From NCBI GenBank assembly GCA_011390885.1, contig JAABRO010000062.1, positions 62,001 through 126,000 on the forward strand: 64,000 bases of DNA. The letters are read 5' to 3'. Shown piece by piece: positions 61,086 to 64,000 of this stretch. The notes under the pieces are model-generated. The model did not search any database. It was not told where the DNA came from and was given only the letters and a program-made list of their open reading frames with translations. Numbering within the stretch: position 1 is the first letter of the stretch; every line of letters begins with the position of its first letter. The stretch is from Gemmatimonas sp. Its GTDB lineage: Bacteria > Gemmatimonadota > Gemmatimonadetes > Gemmatimonadales > Gemmatimonadaceae. The position numbers and the translations under genes were made by a program.

Positions 61086-64000
61086 GTCCGCTCCTGCGCA
61101 ACGACCAGCGGGATGGAGTTGATGCTGCGGGACGCGATGCGCGTCCCGACCGGTTCGGTGAGGCGCAACTGCAGCGTGGCCAGGTCGGGCACCGCGATGC
61201 CGGGCGATGCTGCGAGCAGCACGCGCGTGGCCGACACGTTCGAGCGCACCGGCACGAGCGTGGACGGCTCGGGCGCGGGAATGCCCGGAATGCTCGCGTC
61301 GAGAATCGCGAGGCGCGGCGGGTTGCTGACCGGATCGACGAGCCGCGGCGCGCGCAGCAGCGCTTCGTCGCTGTCGAGCAGCAGTCCCACCAGGCGCCAC
61401 TCGGTGCCCACCTCCTGCCAGAGCGCGACAGTGCGCGGGCCGGTGGCCGGTGCGAACGGGTCGAGCCCGAGCGCCGACAGCGCCGCGTCGAGCAGCTCGT
61501 CGTCGGCCAGCCGTTCGTCGGTGGGCGGCGCGGCGGCCACGAGCACGTCGAGTGGATAGAACGGATTCGGCGTGGTGAAGCCGAAGCCGGTGGCCTCGAT
61601 GAGCTCCGTCACATCGCGGTAGCGCGACGCGCGGAAGTGCGAGAGCCCGATGTCGATCGCGTCTCCGCCTCCGGTGGGCACGGCCTGCACCACGAGGTCG
61701 TAGCGCGCCTGCGGCACGAGATCGGCGCGCACCTGCAGCGTGGCACCGTCCACGGGCGCGGGTTCGAGACACGGCGGCGCTTCACTCTCGGGACGCAACG
61801 TGCCGGTCGCGGCCTGGATGAGGCGCTGGTCGGCGAGCGTGCGCAGCTCGAACGGCAGGCCACCCCATTCGAACGCCTCCAGCAGCGGGAAGATCGCCGG
61901 CACGTCACCCGACGGTGGCGTGGGCGGCGGATCGGTGCGCCGCACGATCACGCCGAGCGTGTAGCCGTAGCGATCGAGCAGGTCCTCGATCCACTCCACG
62001 TCGAACCACACGAGCAGGGGATCGTCGCGCAGGTGCGACGGCACCTCGGCCACCGGATCGAAGCCGCGCAGGTAGCGCGCGAGCGCGCGCGGATCGAACC
62101 GCTGCTGCTTCGCGTAATCGCGCAGCTCGGCGTCGGGGAGCGTGCCGTCGTCGGCCGTGAGGAAGTGGAAGCGTTGCTCGTGCGTGGTGACCGTCACGTC
62201 CGTGGGCGGTGCGCCGAAGTCGAGCGTGCTGGCCGGCGGTGGCGTCTCGGTGGACTCCGCACCCACCCACACCGCCGCGCGATACGACACCTGCACCACG
62301 TAGCGCGAGTCGGGATCGAGCAGGTGGTAGCGATCGATCGCGTTCGCGGCGACCGTCGCGTCGTTCCAGGCATCGCGCAGCTCGTCACGCGCGGTATCGT
62401 CGTTGTCGGCCGCCACGAGCGCGTCATGGCGAATGCCGCACACGCGCACGAGTCCGATGTCGAAGTACCGATACGGCAGCACCTGGAACGCCGTCCACGG
62501 CCCGGCGACGCGCGGACGGTAGCGCACGTACACGCACCCATGCCGTCCCTCCACTGCCACGTGCTCGACCGTGCCAGGCCACGCCTGCTCCTGTCCACCG
62601 ATCGTGCCGCGCACCAGCGGGAGCCCCAGGCGCGGCCGCTTGCGATCGACCGTCGCGTGTGAACCCGGCGCGAGCTCCGGTCCCTGCGCCGGCCCGAACA
62701 GCGACATGATGTGCTGCACGATCTCCGACTCGCCCGTGAACGTGTCCAGGTCGTAGCAGAAGCGGATGAGGTGTCCCACGCCCTCGGACAGCTGCACACG
62801 CACCGCGACGATGCCGGGCGCGCGCAGCTCGAGCGAGTGGATCGTGCCCGATCGGCCGCGGCTCATCACCTCCGCCACCACCTTGCCATCGTTGTCGAGG
62901 CCATACGCCGTGACGGCGTCGGCACTCATCGCGCCCACCTGCATCGACACGCGATCGGTCGCCACCGGCAGCAGCGCCTCGAGCGCGTCCTTCGTGAAGG
63001 TGAGCTCGTAGTTGCCGTCGGGCGCGCTGGCCACGGGGAACCGATCGGCCACGCCAAGTGCGCCGCGGCGCGTGCGGAAGCGCACCGTGCCCAGCGTGAT
63101 CTCACGACCGGGTGCGCGCTCGTACTGCTTGAGCGCCGACATGTCGAGGCACACCGTTTCGCGGCCGCCGATGTCCGGCACCGTGAGGCACACCGCGAGC
63201 AGCAGCTCCGGCTCCGACACCTCGGGCGCGAAGGTGCCCTTGATGCCCAGGCTCATCGCCGTCATCGAGGCACGCGTGTAGCGTGGCAGCCGCCACGCGT
63301 GCGTGAGCGCGACCGACTCGCCCGCCGGCGTGTACGGCGCCGGCAGCGCGCCGCGTACGCCGGGCTCGAAGGTGAGCCCGAAGGTGGGCGCGAGCGCGGC
63401 CAGCGCCGACACCGTGAACATGGGCGGCGCGCCTTCCACGCCGTCCACGAAGAAGTCGGGCGGGTACGGCGTCTGCCCGCTCGGCGGCGCAGCGAATCGC
63501 ACGCGTCCCTGCGCGAGGCGGGCGCCGGCCCCGCCGAGCACGCAGTAGCGCGAGGGACGCGGCGCCGGATCGCAGACGCGTCCGAGGTTGTCGGCGGGGT
63601 CGCTCGAGAGTCCGTCGCCGCCTTCGGTGTGCGCGCGCGCCCACGGCGCGGGGTCCCAGCGCAGCAGCGCGAGGTCCCACCCTTCGTGCGTGGAAGCCGG
63701 CGTGCTGCCGTCCTCGGGCACGGCGGGGCGGAAGGTGGGCATCCACCAGGTGGCCGGCCACGTCGTCGTGTCCACCGGTGTCTCGGTGCCGTTGCTGGCG
63801 ATCTGCCGCAGCTCCACGCCCTGCAGTTCGTAGAGGTAGCGCACGCGGTTCGTGCCCGACCAGTCCACGCCGCCCCATCCCTGCGATGGCGTCGGCACGA
63901 AGCCGGTGGTGGTGGCCGGAATGTTCGAGCGCACGCGATGCGCGAAGCGCAGCACGGGCACGGTGTCGGGCCACGCCGTGTGCGCGTCGCCAAGGCCGGC
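61082..64000 (-). CDS. Giant beta-rich protein, partial (5' end beyond the window)
   Basis: At least 972 aa. The frame stays open to the window edge through 64000, and the GTG at 63961 reads inside a continuing protein (...AHTAWPDTV before PVLRFAHRV), so the true start is probably outside the window. It has no known catalytic motif. Segments such as ARYLRGFDPVAEVPSHLRDD and VWFDVEWIEDLLDRYGYTLG suggest mixed helix and strand in the middle, and strand-rich ends. It is the first visible gene of the three-gene unit and overlaps the next gene by 4 nt. Confidence 0.85.
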   Translation of the reverse strand, partial: AGLGDAHTAWPDTVPVLRFAHRVRSNIPATTTGFVPTPSQGWGGVDWSGTNRVRYLYELQGVELRQIASNGTETPVDTTTWPATWWMPTFRPAVPEDGSTPASTHEGWDLALLRWDPAPWARAHTEGGDGLSSDPADNLGRVCDPAPRPSRYCVLGGAGARLAQGRVRFAAPPSGQTPYPPDFFVDGVEGAPPMFTVSALAALAPTFGLTFEPGVRGALPAPYTPAGESVALTHAWRLPRYTRASMTAMSLGIKGTFAPEVSEPELLLAVCLTVPDIGGRETVCLDMSALKQYERAPGREITLGTVRFRTRRGALGVADRFPVASAPDGNYELTFTKDALEALLPVATDRVSMQVGAMSADAVTAYGLDNDGKVVAEVMSRGRSGTIHSLELRAPGIVAVRVQLSEGVGHLIRFCYDLDTFTGESEIVQHIMSLFGPAQGPELAPGSHATVDRKRPRLGLPLVRGTIGGQEQAWPGTVEHVAVEGRHGCVYVRYRPRVAGPWTAFQVLPYRYFDIGLVRVCGIRHDALVAADNDDTARDELRDAWNDATVAANAIDRYHLLDPDSRYVVQVSYRAAVWVGAESTETPPPASTLDFGAPPTDVTVTTHEQRFHFLTADDGTLPDAELRDYAKQQRFDPRALARYLRGFDPVAEVPSHLRDDPLLVWFDVEWIEDLLDRYGYTLGVIVRRTDPPPTPPSGDVPAIFPLLEAFEWGGLPFELRTLADQRLIQAATGTLRPESEAPPCLEPAPVDGATLQVRADLVPQARYDLVVQAVPTGGGDAIDIGLSHFRASRYRDVTELIEATGFGFTTPNPFYPLDVLVAAAPPTDERLADDELLDAALSALGLDPFAPATGPRTVALWQEVGTEWRLVGLLLDSDEALLRAPRLVDPVSNPPRLAILDASIPGIPAPEPSTLVPVRSNVSATRVLLAASPGIAVPDLATLQLRLTEPVGTRIASRSINSIPLVVAQERT

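Overview
The window is about 64 kb of very GC-rich bacterial DNA with dense coding on both strands. I see no rRNA, tRNA, CRISPR array, IS transposase or phage gene. Several traits suggest a Gemmatimonadota-type genome: many secreted proteins whose signal peptides end in ...AQ, 6-bladed-propeller and Ig-like lipoproteins, Ser/Thr kinases (one behind an ECF sigma factor, with TPRs), and Gram-negative outer-membrane proteins. This placement is inference, not read from a marker gene.

Layout. (1) 1-8256: after a truncated DinB gene, a tight seven-gene minus-strand operon encodes a 2-aminobenzoyl-CoA (anthranilate) type aerobic CoA pathway: a fused flavin monooxygenase/reductase, SDR, MarR regulator, enoyl-CoA hydratase, acyl-CoA dehydrogenase, CoA ligase and a RidA-like protein. 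(2) 8518-11351: a GAF-GGDEF diguanylate cyclase, a PQQ sugar dehydrogenase-like protein and a TerB-like protein. (3) 11414-13823: proBA; proC lies apart at 50877. (4) 14120-18500: an integron-type gene-cassette array without an integrase (CALIN). Six attC-like sites with paired R''/L''...L'/R' boxes alternate with single plus-strand cassettes: a membrane-anchored protein, a HigBA toxin-antitoxin, a small ORF, an NTF2-like secreted protein, an S8 peptidase and a decayed second HigBA copy. (5) 18550-22474: a lipoprotein and an ECF sigma factor/TPR-kinase pair. (6) 22967-34431: a multi-START-domain protein, a small membrane protein, an MBL-RidA fusion, a zinc-ribbon Ser/Thr kinase, an EEP-family lipoprotein, a Tat-exported epimerase-like protein, and an exported unknown protein with a FadL/OmpP1-like porin. 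(7) 34753-45358: a mixed region with GNAT, propeller-CehA metallohydrolase, L,D-transpeptidase, VapBC-type toxin-antitoxin, ABM, Uma2, VanZ-like, NUDIX, phenylalanine hydroxylase and DUF1569 genes. (8) 45491-54560: gamma-glutamyltransferase family, propeller lipoprotein, SPFH lipoprotein, MetX-like hydrolase, proC and envelope proteins. (9) 54589-64000: a minus-strand operon of three giant (1110, 1052 and more than 970 aa) beta-rich proteins without signal peptides, the last running off the window. One ends in a phospholipase-D-like lobe that has lost its catalytic His and Lys.

The strongest candidates for something new are the cassette array and the three-gene giant-protein module. For the array, each cassette's first bases can be matched to its own R'' box, which supports true cassette units rather than chance repeats. 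No integrase is present, so mobility would depend on one supplied elsewhere.
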